The notes beneath the pieces were generated by a model. It searched no databases. It was not told the origin of the DNA and was given only the letters and a program-made list of their open reading frames with translations. Made by a program: the position numbers and the translations under genes. Of a stretch of 64,000 nt of DNA, positions 41,788 through 51,208 are shown one piece after another. The stretch's first letter is position 1, and the number at the start of each line of letters is the position of its first letter. This DNA is from CAYNKA01 sp964397655 (GTDB lineage Bacteria; Spirochaetota; Spirochaetia; DTKZ01), in assembly GCA_964397655.1 (NCBI GenBank), contig CAYNKA010000002.1, positions 248,001 to 312,000 of the forward strand, written 5' to 3'.

Positions 41788-43398
41788 CTAAACCTTGAAG
41801 AGATCCATCCGCTTGCCCATCCCGAGTTTCGCCAGCCCCAGGACCAGAAAGGTCGCGGCGAGAAGCGCGCAGGTGAGGGCCGCCGCCTTTCCGTAGAAAC
41901 CGTCGCTCACGAGATTCATGATGCTGAACGTCGCGACGACGTTCTTGGATGTGGAAATGAAGACGATGACGCTGAGCGTCGTCACCGCACGGATGAAGGA
42001 GACTACGAAAGCCGAAAAGAAGGGGCCCTTGATGAGCGGAATTTCGATCTCCCTGAAGATCCGCAAGCTCCCAGCGCCGAGGTTGCTCGCAGCCTCGCTG
42101 AAGGAGGGGGAGATCTGCTGGAAGGCCCCGATGCCCGTCTGATAGCCCATGGATATGTTCCAGAAGATCATGCTGAGAACTATGATCGCCGCGGTCCCGT
42201 AGAGATCGAAGGGAGGCCTGGTGAAAGCTATCGAATATCCTATCCCGAAGAAGATGCCGGGAAGGGCAGCGGGCAGGATGCTCGTGAAATCGACGAATCG
42301 CCTGAAGGGGAACCGCTTCCTCGAGACGAGGTAAGCGGCCGTCATCGCGAAAAGCGCGCTTCCCGAACCGGCCGCGAGGGAATAGGTAAGGCTGTTCGCG
42401 AGTTCCGGGGACCTCGAAAAGATCTCGTTCACGTAGCGCGTCGTCGGTGTCCAGTCGAAGCCCCAGCCTTTCACGAAGGCTCCCATGAAAAGCGCGACGT
42501 AGACGAGCAGGATGAGGATGCAGATCGCCGAACAGAAGACGAAGAGGAACAGCTTGACGAACGTGCCCGTTTTCTGGATGTCGATCTGCGCTATCTTGCC
42601 GGTGACCGTGACGTAGGATTTTCGCCCGACCCAGTAACGCTGGAAGAGGAAGATGCCGAGCGAGGGAAGCAGGAGAAAGAGCGAGAGCACGGCGGCCCCG
42701 GAAACGTCGGCCCAGCCTTCCACCCGCATCCACGCCTCGGTAGCGACGACCGAAAAATCGCCCGAGATCATGATGGGATTGCCGAAGTCCGCGAGGACCT
42801 GGATGGAGACGAGCAGTGCCGCCCCCGCCACGCCGGGTCTCGCGAGGGGCAGGGTCACGGTCCGGAACAGGACGAATCCCGTAGCGCCCAGGTTCCTGCC
42901 CGCGTATTCGAGGCTCGGCGAAATGGACCGGAGGACGCCCTCCATGACGAGGGAGGCCACCGGAAAGAACGCGATCGTCTGAGCGAGCCAGAGCCCGTGC
43001 CAGCCGAAGATGTTCACCTTGAGGCCCAGGAGGCTCGCGGTAACGAGGCCGTTCTTCCCGAACATCATGATGTAGCTGAAGGCCACCATGAAGGGGGGCG
43101 AGAACAGGGGCAACAGGCTGACGAGCTTGAAGACTTTGCGGCAGGGAACGTCGGTGCGGGCCACCGCATAGGCGAAAACGAAGCCGACGAACGAGGACGA
43201 TCCCGTCGCGAGCACGACCATGAACAGGCTGTTCAGAATCGCCTTCATGTAACGCGGGTTCGTCGCCACGGTGACGAAGTCGGAGATGCTCGGGTAGAGG
43301 AAAACCCGCGCGATCGGGTACAGGACGAAGATGAACAGACTCGCGATGATGCCGAGCGTGACGACGAAAAGCAGAGGCTCGCCGATCTTTTTCTTCAT
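41788..43398 (-). CDS. Fused ABC permease (FbpB/AfuB-like)
   Basis: A 536-residue protein made of two permease halves, each about six membrane spans. The EAA-like loops are seen in EYAGRNLGATGFVLFRTVTL (first half) and SEAASNLGAGSLRIFREIEI (second half). This duplicated layout is typical for FbpB, AfuB and related importers. It lies between the binding protein and the ATPase genes. The closest functional precedents transport Fe(III) or hexose phosphates. Confidence 0.92.
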   Translation of the reverse strand: MKKKIGEPLLFVVTLGIIASLFIFVLYPIARVFLYPSISDFVTVATNPRYMKAILNSLFMVVLATGSSSFVGFVFAYAVARTDVPCRKVFKLVSLLPLFSPPFMVAFSYIMMFGKNGLVTASLLGLKVNIFGWHGLWLAQTIAFFPVASLVMEGVLRSISPSLEYAGRNLGATGFVLFRTVTLPLARPGVAGAALLVSIQVLADFGNPIMISGDFSVVATEAWMRVEGWADVSGAAVLSLFLLLPSLGIFLFQRYWVGRKSYVTVTGKIAQIDIQKTGTFVKLFLFVFCSAICILILLVYVALFMGAFVKGWGFDWTPTTRYVNEIFSRSPELANSLTYSLAAGSGSALFAMTAAYLVSRKRFPFRRFVDFTSILPAALPGIFFGIGYSIAFTRPPFDLYGTAAIIVLSMIFWNISMGYQTGIGAFQQISPSFSEAASNLGAGSLRIFREIEIPLIKGPFFSAFVVSFIRAVTTLSVIVFISTSKNVVATFSIMNLVSDGFYGKAAALTCALLAATFLVLGLAKLGMGKRMDLFKV

Positions 43399-43422
43399 GG
43401 TCTCACCTGTGATAGAAAATCA

Positions 43423-43444
43423 CCGGGGCCGAGGCCGGCCCCGG
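43423..43444 (-). other. Hairpin between binding-protein and permease genes
   Basis: CCGGGGCC and GGCCCCGG form a perfect 8-bp stem with loop GAGGCC, 50 bases after the stop of the binding-protein gene. A short U-rich but interrupted tract follows on the minus strand. It is likely a stability or partial-termination element. Confidence 0.6.
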
Positions 43445-43493
43445 AAACGTCGGGCTTCGATGCGCACGGACCGGACCGTGCCTTTCCTCGGCA

Positions 43494-44525
43494 TCACATG
43501 CCGGTGATCGCCGCCCATTCCTTCTTCCATTTGTCCACGTTGTCCGCCGCCTTCTTGAGGTCCCAAGGCGCGAGTTTGAGCTGCTCGAAGGGGGGGATGC
43601 CCGCGGGAAGTTCGACCCCGCCGCGGACCGGATACCGGTAACCGTTTCTCGCGTTGATCTTGCCGGCAGCGGGAGAAAGCAGGAAATCGATGAATTTACG
43701 AGCGCCCTGAGCGTGCGGGGCTCCCTTCAGGATGGAAGCGGCGCCGATCTCGAATCCCGTGTCCTTCGGGAACACGACGACTATGGGCAGGTTCCCTTGT
43801 GCCTTCTGCTTGAGGGTGTCGTGTCCCCAGGCGAATCCCACGATGGCCTCCCCTTGGGCGACGAGAGGTATGGAGCCGTTCGCGCCCTTCGTGTATTGGG
43901 CTACGTTCGGGTGGAGTTTCCGGATGTAGTCGAAACCCGCCTGTTCGCCGCCGAGCCGGAAGATCTGAGCCGCCATCATGAGATAAGCTCCGCCCGTAGT
44001 CGCAGGATTCGACGCAATCACCTGGCCCTTGTAGGCCGGGTTGAGAAGATCGTCCCAGGTCGCGGGGGGATTGATGCCCTGAGGCTTGATTCTTTCGTTG
44101 TAGAGTTTTTCGTTGTAGAGCATGCAGAGGGCGCCCAGGTACCAGCCGGTCCAATACCCTTCGGAATCCATGAGCTTCGGATCGATCCCCGCTTCCTTGA
44201 TGACGGGAGAGGAATACTTGTCGAGGAATCCGCCGGACGCCAGTTCGGAGTGGAAATTCGAGTTGCCCCCGATGAAGACGTCGGCCCGGGGATTCGAGGA
44301 TTCGGTCTTTATCCTCGCCGCGACGGTCCCCGCCTGCTCGATCTGCAGTGCGATTTCCGCCGTCATGCCCGTCGCCTCCTTGAACGCCGCCGCCAGGTCC
44401 GCGCAGGTCTTTTCGTCGAGAGCGGCGTAAACGACGACCGTCTTGTCGACCTTCTCCTCCTGACCCTTGCCGTAAACGTTTGCAATGATGAACACGGCAA
44501 GACCAACCAACAGTAACCGTTTCAT
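43494..44525 (-). CDS. ABC transporter substrate-binding protein (FbpA/AfuA-like)
   Basis: The 343-residue protein starts MKRLLLVGLAVFIIANVYGK with GAGGAGG 6 bases upstream, followed by a signal peptide and VDKTVVVYAALDEKTCADLA. The class is the iron(III)/AfuA-like binding-protein cluster (VAARIKTESSNPRADVFIGG, PATWDDLLNPAYKGQV). The paired Tyr residues that hold iron in FbpA are not evident near the C-terminus. With a LacI repressor upstream and a PfkB kinase downstream, an organic ligand such as a sugar phosphate or polyol is more plausible than iron. That is inference from the operon. Confidence 0.88.
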   Translation of the reverse strand: MKRLLLVGLAVFIIANVYGKGQEEKVDKTVVVYAALDEKTCADLAAAFKEATGMTAEIALQIEQAGTVAARIKTESSNPRADVFIGGNSNFHSELASGGFLDKYSSPVIKEAGIDPKLMDSEGYWTGWYLGALCMLYNEKLYNERIKPQGINPPATWDDLLNPAYKGQVIASNPATTGGAYLMMAAQIFRLGGEQAGFDYIRKLHPNVAQYTKGANGSIPLVAQGEAIVGFAWGHDTLKQKAQGNLPIVVVFPKDTGFEIGAASILKGAPHAQGARKFIDFLLSPAAGKINARNGYRYPVRGGVELPAGIPPFEQLKLAPWDLKKAADNVDKWKKEWAAITGM

Positions 44526-44660
44526 GTTTCGCCTCCTCAAATCCTTAATCAGGATCTTTTCTCTTTCGGTCGCCCGGCTCTTGCCGAGACGAGCTCCTGT
44601 GCGCCGGGCTATGTCAAAGGAACATTCGTTTTCGATGAAATTTCCGGAAAAATCCGCCGA

Positions 44661-45677
44661 TCATTCCGCGCATCCGCAGGATCTCCTGATGCGCAACCTG
44701 GTCGGCAGAATGATCCTCGAGCCCCTCTCCCTCGAGCCTTCCAGCATTCTCACTATGCTTTCGACGGCTGTCGCCCCTATCTCGTACATCGGCTGCTGAA
44801 CCGTCGTGAGCGCCGGCTGCAGATAGGCGGCGAAAAACGTGTCGTCGAACCCCGTGACCGCGACGTCCTCCGGGACCCGTATGCCTCGATCCCTGCAGAA
44901 GCAGAGCACGCCCAGGGCCATCTGGTCGTTCGACGCGAACACGGCCTCGGCCTTCGATTCGAGCAGATGCCCGGCCGCCGCCGCGTACCCCGATTCCTTG
45001 GTGAAATCCCCCTCGACCAGCGTGAGTTCGTCGGAATCCAGCCCCCTCTCGCTGAGGCCGATCTTGAAACCGTAGAGCCTGTCGTTCGAGTCGTTGCTGC
45101 CTTTCGGCCCGGAGATGAAGAGAATTTTCCGGTACCCGTGTTCCGCGTAATGATGCGCCATGAGACGGGCGCCGCCGACGTTGTCCACGAGAACCGCCGG
45201 AGTCTCGTCGGCCGGCGGCTTTCCGATGAAGAGGAAGGGCAGTTCGCGGCGCTCGATGCGTACGAGGACGTCCCGATCGAGGACCGGAAGGCCGGCGTTC
45301 CTGATGATGAAGGCGTCCACCCTCCCCCCCTCGACGAGGTCGAGAAGGGCCTTCCGCGTGTTCCGCGTCTTGATGAGGATGTGGTAGCCCTTCTCCTCCG
45401 CAGCGGCGTCCGCTCCCGCGAGCAGACCCGTGTAGTACTCGTTCACGATGTCGGGGACCACGATGGAGATCGTCCTCGTCTTGCCGCCGGACAACGCTCT
45501 TGCCATGAGGTTAGGTATGTAACCGAGATCGCGGATGGCGAGTTCCACCTTTTCGGCGGTCGCCGGCTTCACGCTCCCGTCCTGGTTGATGACTCGGGAA
45601 ACCGTTGCCTTGGAGAAGCCGCAGCGCGCCGCGACGTCGTCGATGGTTATTTTCTTTCCATCAAGTCCATGATCCAT
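44661..45677 (-). CDS. LacI-family transcriptional repressor
   Basis: A 338-residue LacI protein with the N-terminal HTH ITIDDVAARCGFSKATVSRV, the hinge helix PNLMARALSGGKTRTISIVV, and a periplasmic-binding-protein-like effector domain (ASNDQMALGVLCFCRDRG, VAVTGFDDTFFAAYLQPALT). It lies 135 bases upstream of the binding-protein gene on the same strand and probably controls that operon plus itself. It ends with an unusual SCGCAE tail. The effector is probably a sugar. Confidence 0.93.
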   Translation of the reverse strand: MDHGLDGKKITIDDVAARCGFSKATVSRVINQDGSVKPATAEKVELAIRDLGYIPNLMARALSGGKTRTISIVVPDIVNEYYTGLLAGADAAAEEKGYHILIKTRNTRKALLDLVEGGRVDAFIIRNAGLPVLDRDVLVRIERRELPFLFIGKPPADETPAVLVDNVGGARLMAHHYAEHGYRKILFISGPKGSNDSNDRLYGFKIGLSERGLDSDELTLVEGDFTKESGYAAAAGHLLESKAEAVFASNDQMALGVLCFCRDRGIRVPEDVAVTGFDDTFFAAYLQPALTTVQQPMYEIGATAVESIVRMLEGSRERGSRIILPTRLRIRRSCGCAE

Positions 45678-45679
45678 AT

Positions 45680-45721
45680 TGTAACCGCTTCCATTTTAGT
45701 GCAGGAACAATCGCCCGTCAA
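45680..45721 (-). promoter_or_regulatory. lacI promoter with LacI-type operator
   Basis: On the minus strand TTGACG (45716-45721), a 17-base spacer and TAAAAT (45693-45698) are followed immediately by TGGAAGCGGTTACA (45680-45693). That is a 14-bp site with the central CG and arms of a LacI/cre-type operator, 2 bases before the start codon. It strongly suggests autorepression. Confidence 0.75.
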
Positions 45722-45750
45722 GAAAAACCTGAACGGATTCGTCGGAATTC

Positions 45751-46481
45751 TCAGAAAAACGAGGGCAGAAGGAACGCGTAGCCCGCGGCCAGGCACAGCA
45801 CGAGAGCCGTCGGCTTCAGCAGGCCCGCTAGGCTCGACATCGGATTCGTCTTGAAATACTCGTTCGTGACAATGAGGCAAACATGGATCGGCGAAAGCAT
45901 CATTCCGCAGAATCCGCTCGCGTACGCCATGACCACCGTGGAAAGGAGCGTCCCGGTGTCCGGGTCGGCCCCCAGAAGTCGGACGACGACGGGAAAGCTC
46001 GCCCCGATGTATCCCACCGTGATTCCCTTCGTGAGCCCGCTCACGAAAGGAATGAAAACGACGAGGGCGAGAAAGGGGATTCCGTAGGTATGAAGCTCGT
46101 CCCGGATCCGGTCCATGAGGAAGAGCCCCCCGGAAGCTTCGCCTCGATGAAGGCGCCGTAGACCCTGCTGAGCATGACGATGACCGCGAGGCCGAACGTG
46201 CGCGAGGAGAGGACGGTCGTCCGCCAGGTCCGGGCCGAGGAAGGCCGCTGGAGCTGGAGCACTCCGAGGGCGCAGAACACGCCTACGACCATGGAGAGGT
46301 ATTTGCCGTAACGTCCGACCTCGGGCAGAAAGACGAAGATGAGACCGTACACGGTAATGACCGCGATGCCCGTGAGCAGAGCCCATTCGAGGCTCTTCGT
46401 GAGTTTTTGCACCGCGAGTATCACGACAAGGGCGAGAAAGGTCCTTCCCAGGAAGGGGACCGCGAAGAGGAATTCCGGCAT
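45751..46481 (-). pseudogene. DUF401-like membrane protein, frameshifted
   Basis: The gene starts at ATG 46481 (GAGG 7 bases upstream, MPEFLFAVPFLGRTFLALVV). It continues as a hydrophobic protein to IEAKLPGG and then loses frame; the matching continuation (GGLFLMDRIRDELHTYG and onward to AYAFL-LPSFF) is in another frame. The break is at a run of six Gs on the coding strand (46126-46131); one more G would restore a continuous 243-residue product. The C-terminus (SGLTKGITVGYIGASFPVVV, AYASGFCGMMLSPIHVCLIV) matches the DUF401 family. Even repaired it is shorter than the roughly 400 residues usual. Sequencing error, real mutation or slippage are all possible. Confidence 0.7.
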
Positions 46482-46578
46482 GCACTGACCTCGAAGGCGG
46501 AATCGGGATGTCCGGATAGTACCCGACCGCAAGCACCCGCTTCGAGCGTCGTTTCATCCGCGGAGCCGCCGAAATCGT

Positions 46579-46607
46579 TTGACAAGACCCCCCGCCCGCC
46601 TTATGCT
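46579..46607 (+). promoter_or_regulatory. Leaderless-type promoter of the DUF2148 gene
   Basis: A perfect TTGACA (46579-46584), 17-base spacer and TATGCT (46602-46607) are followed by only 6 bases before the ATG at 46614. The predicted transcription start coincides with the start codon. Confidence 0.65.
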
Positions 46608-46613
46608 CCTCCC

Positions 46614-47165
46614 ATGCGCTACGAATCGGAACAAATGGAAAACGAGGGACTCCTGGAAGCAGCCCGGCGCATCTGCATCGCGGCGAGGACTGCGCCGAAG
46701 GCTCGGGGAACGGACGAGATCGAGACGATCGTTCTGACCGGCGAGGAAAAGGACCTCGTGGCTGATGAAATGAAGAGAATCGGAGAATCGAAGAACATCG
46801 GCTTTTTCATCCGAGACTCGCTGAACGTCCGCTCGTGCCCGGCCGTGGTGCTCGTGGCGACCAGGAACAGACAGCGCGGGGTTCCCGACTGCGGGTACTG
46901 CGGCTACGCGGACTGTGCGGAAAACAAGGCCCGGGGCGGCGTCTGCGCCCTCTGTTCCCACGATCTCGGCATCGCGCTCGGCTCCGCGGTCGCGACCGCG
47001 GCCGATCTCAGGGTGGACACCCGCATCATGTTCTCCTTCGGAAAAGCGGCGCTTGCCTTGGGGACCCTCCCCGACGCAGCCCAGGCATTCGGCATCCCGC
47101 TGAGCGTGGGAGGGAAGAATCCCTTCTTCGACCGGGCACCGGCACAGCACGCGGCCCCACGATAG
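46614..47165 (+). CDS. DUF2148 ferredoxin-like domain protein
   Basis: A 183-residue protein with the DUF2148 arrangement: N-terminal AARRICIAARTAPKARGTDE, then a cysteine cluster DCGYCGYADCAENKARGGVC followed by ALCSHDLGIALGSAVATAAD, and a C-terminal RIMFSFGKAALALG. The family is common in anaerobes and is thought to bind an iron-sulfur cluster; no function is established. It is probably translated from a leaderless mRNA. Convergent with the CstA gene. Confidence 0.85.
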   Translation: MRYESEQMENEGLLEAARRICIAARTAPKARGTDEIETIVLTGEEKDLVADEMKRIGESKNIGFFIRDSLNVRSCPAVVLVATRNRQRGVPDCGYCGYADCAENKARGGVCALCSHDLGIALGSAVATAADLRVDTRIMFSFGKAALALGTLPDAAQAFGIPLSVGGKNPFFDRAPAQHAAPR

Positions 47166-47178
47166 CCGGGGCTGCTGC

Positions 47179-48888
47179 TCATTCCTCGATTTCGACGGTC
47201 TTCTCGAAGAAATGCTTTCGGATTTGAATGAGCATCTGCGCGTTGATGATGAGCATCGCCAAGGTAATCAATCCCATGACCAGGCCGGAGATCTGGAATT
47301 TCCAATAGTTCATCCCGGACATGCCCCTCGCCATGAAGAAATACGCAGGGATGACCTTCACCTCGAACCAGACAAGGCCTGAAGTGATGGTGAGCCAGAG
47401 CAGAACCGCCGGAACGAGGATGAGGGCGAGAAAACGACTTTCGAGCTTCTTCTTGACCCACAAGGCGGCGATGAGCATGAAGATGGATGCGATCAGCTGG
47501 TTGGCGCCGGAAAAAAGCGGCCAGAAGATCGTGTAATCGCCCCCCCAGGCCAGGACGATCCCGAGCAACGCGATGAAAATGGAAGAAGTCCAGCGATTCG
47601 CGAAAATCCGGTAGCTCATCGCCGTTCCGTGCTTCAAGGGGAGCGCCATCTCGGAGACGATATACCGGCCGAGGCGGTTGGTCGTGTCCAACGTGGTCAG
47701 AGCGAACGACGAAACCCAGATCGAGGCGAAGAGGCTCATGAATTCCTTGGAGCAGAACGGGAAGGCGGAGTTGACCATGGAGCCGTACGAGGCCACGAAC
47801 CGGTCCAGCGCCGGCGCTTCGAGAAGATCGCGCCCGAAGGAATCCCCGCCGAAACCGGCGATGGCTATGACCACAATGGTGCCGAGAAAGCCTTCCGTGA
47901 GCATCGCGCCGTATCCCACGAAGAGCCCGTCCCTTTCTTCCTTGAGCTGCTTCGAGCTCGTTCCGGAGGAAACGAGGCCGTGGAACCCCGACAGGGCGCC
48001 GCACGCCACCACGAGGGGGACGGTCGGCCAAAAGGGGGAGGCTCTATCCGCGATCACGGGAGCGTTCAAGCTCACGACCGCGGGCACGGCGGCGAAGTCC
48101 TGGCAGGCGATGACGGCCGCAAGGGCTCCTATGAAGATCCCGAAGTACAGAAAGAACGAATTGAGGTAATCCCTCGGTTGAAGCAGGATGTTCACCGGCA
48201 AGCCCGAGGCTATGACGATGTAGACGAGGATCACTACGTACCATACGTTCTTGCTCGCCTCGATGCCGTAGGTGCTCCCCAGGAAAAACGAAAGAACGAT
48301 GAGGACGAGACCGATGAGGGTGCTCAATGCCAGCCCCAGACGGGTGTGATAGAGGAAAAAGCCGAAGACGATCGCCGAGATGCAGAAGAGAAAGAATGTC
48401 GAGGCGACCTCCCCCTGCCCTCTCGCGAATTCCTGTGCGACGATGTCGCCGAAGGCCGCGACGATGAGCACGCAGAGGAAAAGAACGAACCAGCCGAACG
48501 CCTTGCCGGCCGAGTGTCCGATCAGGTCCTGCGCGATGAACTGAACGGACCTTCCGTCGTATCTGACCGACGCGGTCAGCGCCAGGTAATCGTGGGTGGC
48601 GCCGATGAAGATATTGCCGATCCAAATCCAGAGCAGGCAGGGGAGCCATCCCCAGGCCAGGGCCATCGCGGGGCCTATGATCGGCCCGGCACCTGCGATG
48701 GAGGCGAAATGATGGCCGAAAAGGACGTATTTGCTCGTAGGGACGTAATCGAAACCGTCGGAAAGCCGTTTCGACGGAGTGTCGGGGGCCTCGTGGGATC
48801 GGAACAATCGGTTTTGAATGCCTCTGCCGTACGTGAAGTAGAAAAAGCAATAGACCGCGAGCGCGGTCAAGACGATAAGAGCGGTCAT
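47179..48888 (-). CDS. cstA: Carbon starvation protein A family transporter (CstA/BtsT-like)
   Basis: A 569-residue, many-span membrane protein starting MTALIVLTALAVYCFFYFTY. Typical CstA segments are YVPTSKYVLFGHHFASIAGA followed by GPIIGPAMALAWGWLP, GNIFIGATHDYLALTASVRY and ACGALSGFHGLVSSGTSSKQ. The family imports peptides or pyruvate, often during carbon limitation. A GGGGGA site lies 4 bases upstream of the chosen ATG. No regulator of the BtsS type is adjacent. Confidence 0.93.
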   Translation of the reverse strand: MTALIVLTALAVYCFFYFTYGRGIQNRLFRSHEAPDTPSKRLSDGFDYVPTSKYVLFGHHFASIAGAGPIIGPAMALAWGWLPCLLWIWIGNIFIGATHDYLALTASVRYDGRSVQFIAQDLIGHSAGKAFGWFVLFLCVLIVAAFGDIVAQEFARGQGEVASTFFLFCISAIVFGFFLYHTRLGLALSTLIGLVLIVLSFFLGSTYGIEASKNVWYVVILVYIVIASGLPVNILLQPRDYLNSFFLYFGIFIGALAAVIACQDFAAVPAVVSLNAPVIADRASPFWPTVPLVVACGALSGFHGLVSSGTSSKQLKEERDGLFVGYGAMLTEGFLGTIVVIAIAGFGGDSFGRDLLEAPALDRFVASYGSMVNSAFPFCSKEFMSLFASIWVSSFALTTLDTTNRLGRYIVSEMALPLKHGTAMSYRIFANRWTSSIFIALLGIVLAWGGDYTIFWPLFSGANQLIASIFMLIAALWVKKKLESRFLALILVPAVLLWLTITSGLVWFEVKVIPAYFFMARGMSGMNYWKFQISGLVMGLITLAMLIINAQMLIQIRKHFFEKTVEIEE

Positions 48889-48993
48889 GAGTTCCCCCAG
48901 CCGAACTGTACGCCATTCGGCACCCGTGGTCAATCTCGGAGTGAAAAACGACTCCTCTTGAAAGAAAGGCCGATATCGGAGAAACTACCCTCC

Positions 48994-49446
48994 ATGGCCA
49001 ACGAATATACCTTTGCAATGCTGAAACCCGGCGTACTTCAGAGAAAGATCGTGGGACGAATCCTGTCCCGGCTGGAAAGGAAAGGGCTCAAGATGATCGC
49101 CCTCAAGATGATGACGATCCCCCTGGATCTGTGCGAGAAGCATTACGAGGAACATCGCGACAAGCCCTTCTTCCGGGACCTGGTGAAGTACATGACCTCG
49201 GGACCCGTGATCGTCATGGTTCTGGCCGGCGAAAGCGCAGTCTCCGTTCTCCGGACCCTCGCGGGCCCGACGTCCCCGGACAAAGCTCCCCCGGGAACCA
49301 TCAGGGGAGATTTCGGCCTGATTACGAGAAAGAACGTCATCCATGCTTCGGATTCGGCGGAAAGCGCCGGTCGAGAAATCGGGCTCTTCTTCACGAAGGA
49401 GGAAATTCTTCCCTGGGAGGACGGCAATGACCCCTGGATCGCCTGA
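48994..49446 (+). CDS. ndk: Nucleoside diphosphate kinase
   Basis: A 150-residue Ndk starting MANEYTFAMLKPGVLQRKIV. It has the phosphohistidine motif NVIHASDS near residue 118, the MTSGPVIVMVLAGESAV strand region and GTIRGDFG. It transfers the gamma phosphate between nucleoside triphosphates and diphosphates. The gene overlaps pepF by 20 bases. No strong Shine-Dalgarno sequence is visible before the ATG. Confidence 0.95.
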   Translation: MANEYTFAMLKPGVLQRKIVGRILSRLERKGLKMIALKMMTIPLDLCEKHYEEHRDKPFFRDLVKYMTSGPVIVMVLAGESAVSVLRTLAGPTSPDKAPPGTIRGDFGLITRKNVIHASDSAESAGREIGLFFTKEEILPWEDGNDPWIA

Positions 49447-51208
49447 AAGCGCCCTGCCCCGCTGGAACCTCGCCTCGATCTATCCCTCCCTGGACTCGCG
49501 GGAATTCCAATCTGGAAAGAAGCTTCTCAAGCTCGAGATCCGGGGAATAGGGAAACTCCTCGACGGTCCCGCGAAAAAGAAAAGAGCCGAAATCTGGATC
49601 GCCGACTATATTGAACGGTACAACCGCACGGCCGACCTCTTCGAAACGCTTTTCTCCTACGCGTACATGATCTACAGCACGGACACGCGAAACGCGCTCG
49701 CATCGCGGGAGATATCGGCTCTGGAGAATCTCGGCGTTCCGCTGAAGACCGCCGAGGTGAATTTCCGCAATCGTCTCGCGGATCTCGGGCCGGGTCCCGA
49801 CCACCCGATCTGGAAGAGCCGCGACCTCGTTCCCTACAGATACTTCCTCAAGGAACAGCTCAAGCTCCAGAAGCGGCAGATGAAGCCCGAACTCGAAGAA
49901 CTCGCGGCCGATCTTTCCAGATCGGGAGGCGACGCTTGGGAACGCCTCCACCAGTCCCTGAGCTCGACTCTCGTCGTTCCATGGGAGGGCGCTGACAGGA
50001 AGACCGTGGTGGAGCTCAGGGCCCTCGCCTTCGATCCTGACCGGAAGATCCGGCGGAAGGCTTACGAAGCCGAACTCGCTGCCTGGAAGAGCGTGGAGGT
50101 GCCGCTGGCCTTCGCGATCAACGGGGTGAAGGGCTTCTCCGCCTCTCTGAACGACCGCCGAGGATTCAGGAGCACGCTGGAGCGATCCGTCCTCCAGGCC
50201 AGGATCACGCCGAAGACGCTGGACGCACTCGTCGCGGAAATGACGGCCGCCCTTCCCCTGTTCCGCAGGTATCTCCGGGCGAAGGCCAAGGCCTTGGGCG
50301 AGAGGAGCCTCGCCTTCTACGACCTGTTCGCGCCAGTGGGACGAGCCTCCAGGCGATGGAGTTTCGACGAGGCGGCCGATTTCATCGTGGATAAATTCGC
50401 CCGCTTCTCTCCCGATCTCGGGGCCTTCGCCCGGAAGGCTTTCGACGAAGGCTGGATCGACGCCGAGCCGAGGGAAGGAAAGGTCGGCGGGGCCTACTGC
50501 ATAGCCCTTCCGCTTCTCGGCGAGAGCAGGGTCTTCAGCAATTTCGAGGGATCGATCGGCTCGGTCACGACGCTCGCCCACGAGCTGGGCCACGCCTTTC
50601 ATCACGAAGTGCTCAAGGACGCGCCGTCGATCCACCGTTCCTACCCCATGACGCTCGCGGAAACCGCGTCGATCTTTTCCGAGACCGTAGCCTTCGCCGG
50701 CGCAATCGAAAACGCCGGAAGGGACGAAAAGCTCACCCTCGTGGAGAATTTTCTCCAGGACGCGACTCAGGTCATCGTCGACATCCTGTCCCGGTTCCTG
50801 TTCGAGAAGCGGCTCATGGAACGTCGCGAGGAGGGAGAGCTCACCCCGGAGGAGCTTTCCGCGCTCATGATCGAGGCTCAGAAGGAGACCTACGGCGACG
50901 CCTTGGATCCCGAATTCCTCCACCCCTACATGTGGGCGGTCAAGGGGCATTATTATCGCCAGGATCTGGCCTTCTACAACTTTCCGTACGCCTTCGGCCA
51001 GCTCTTCGGTCTCGCCCTCTTCTCGCGCTACCGGAGGGAAGGCCCGGCCTTCACGGAAGCGTATCGAAAGATCCTCGTGTCGACCGGAAGAGGTTCGGCC
51101 AACGAAGTAACCCGCAAGGCCGGATTCGACATCGAATCGCGGGAATTCTGGCGGTCGGGAATCGCCGACATCGAGCGGTACGTCAAGGAATTCGAGGAGA
51201 TGCTGTAG
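49427..51208 (+). CDS. pepF: Oligoendopeptidase F family M3 metallopeptidase
   Basis: A 593-residue M3B peptidase; the zinc site is TLAHELGHAFHHEVL near residue 385 with the downstream Glu ligand in LAETASIFSETV. Length and layout match PepF, a cytoplasmic enzyme that degrades oligopeptides. The ATG at 49427 has GGGAGG 7 bases upstream, inside the end of ndk. gpsA follows with no gap. Confidence 0.93.
   Translation: MTPGSPESALPRWNLASIYPSLDSREFQSGKKLLKLEIRGIGKLLDGPAKKKRAEIWIADYIERYNRTADLFETLFSYAYMIYSTDTRNALASREISALENLGVPLKTAEVNFRNRLADLGPGPDHPIWKSRDLVPYRYFLKEQLKLQKRQMKPELEELAADLSRSGGDAWERLHQSLSSTLVVPWEGADRKTVVELRALAFDPDRKIRRKAYEAELAAWKSVEVPLAFAINGVKGFSASLNDRRGFRSTLERSVLQARITPKTLDALVAEMTAALPLFRRYLRAKAKALGERSLAFYDLFAPVGRASRRWSFDEAADFIVDKFARFSPDLGAFARKAFDEGWIDAEPREGKVGGAYCIALPLLGESRVFSNFEGSIGSVTTLAHELGHAFHHEVLKDAPSIHRSYPMTLAETASIFSETVAFAGAIENAGRDEKLTLVENFLQDATQVIVDILSRFLFEKRLMERREEGELTPEELSALMIEAQKETYGDALDPEFLHPYMWAVKGHYYRQDLAFYNFPYAFGQLFGLALFSRYRREGPAFTEAYRKILVSTGRGSANEVTRKAGFDIESREFWRSGIADIERYVKEFEEML

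Noticed and set aside
43494..44525. Naming the binding protein as an iron(III) transporter component
   Set aside because: Sequence class allows it, but LacI and PfkB neighbours and the lack of an evident Tyr-Tyr iron site make the label unsafe; kept as FbpA/AfuA-like.
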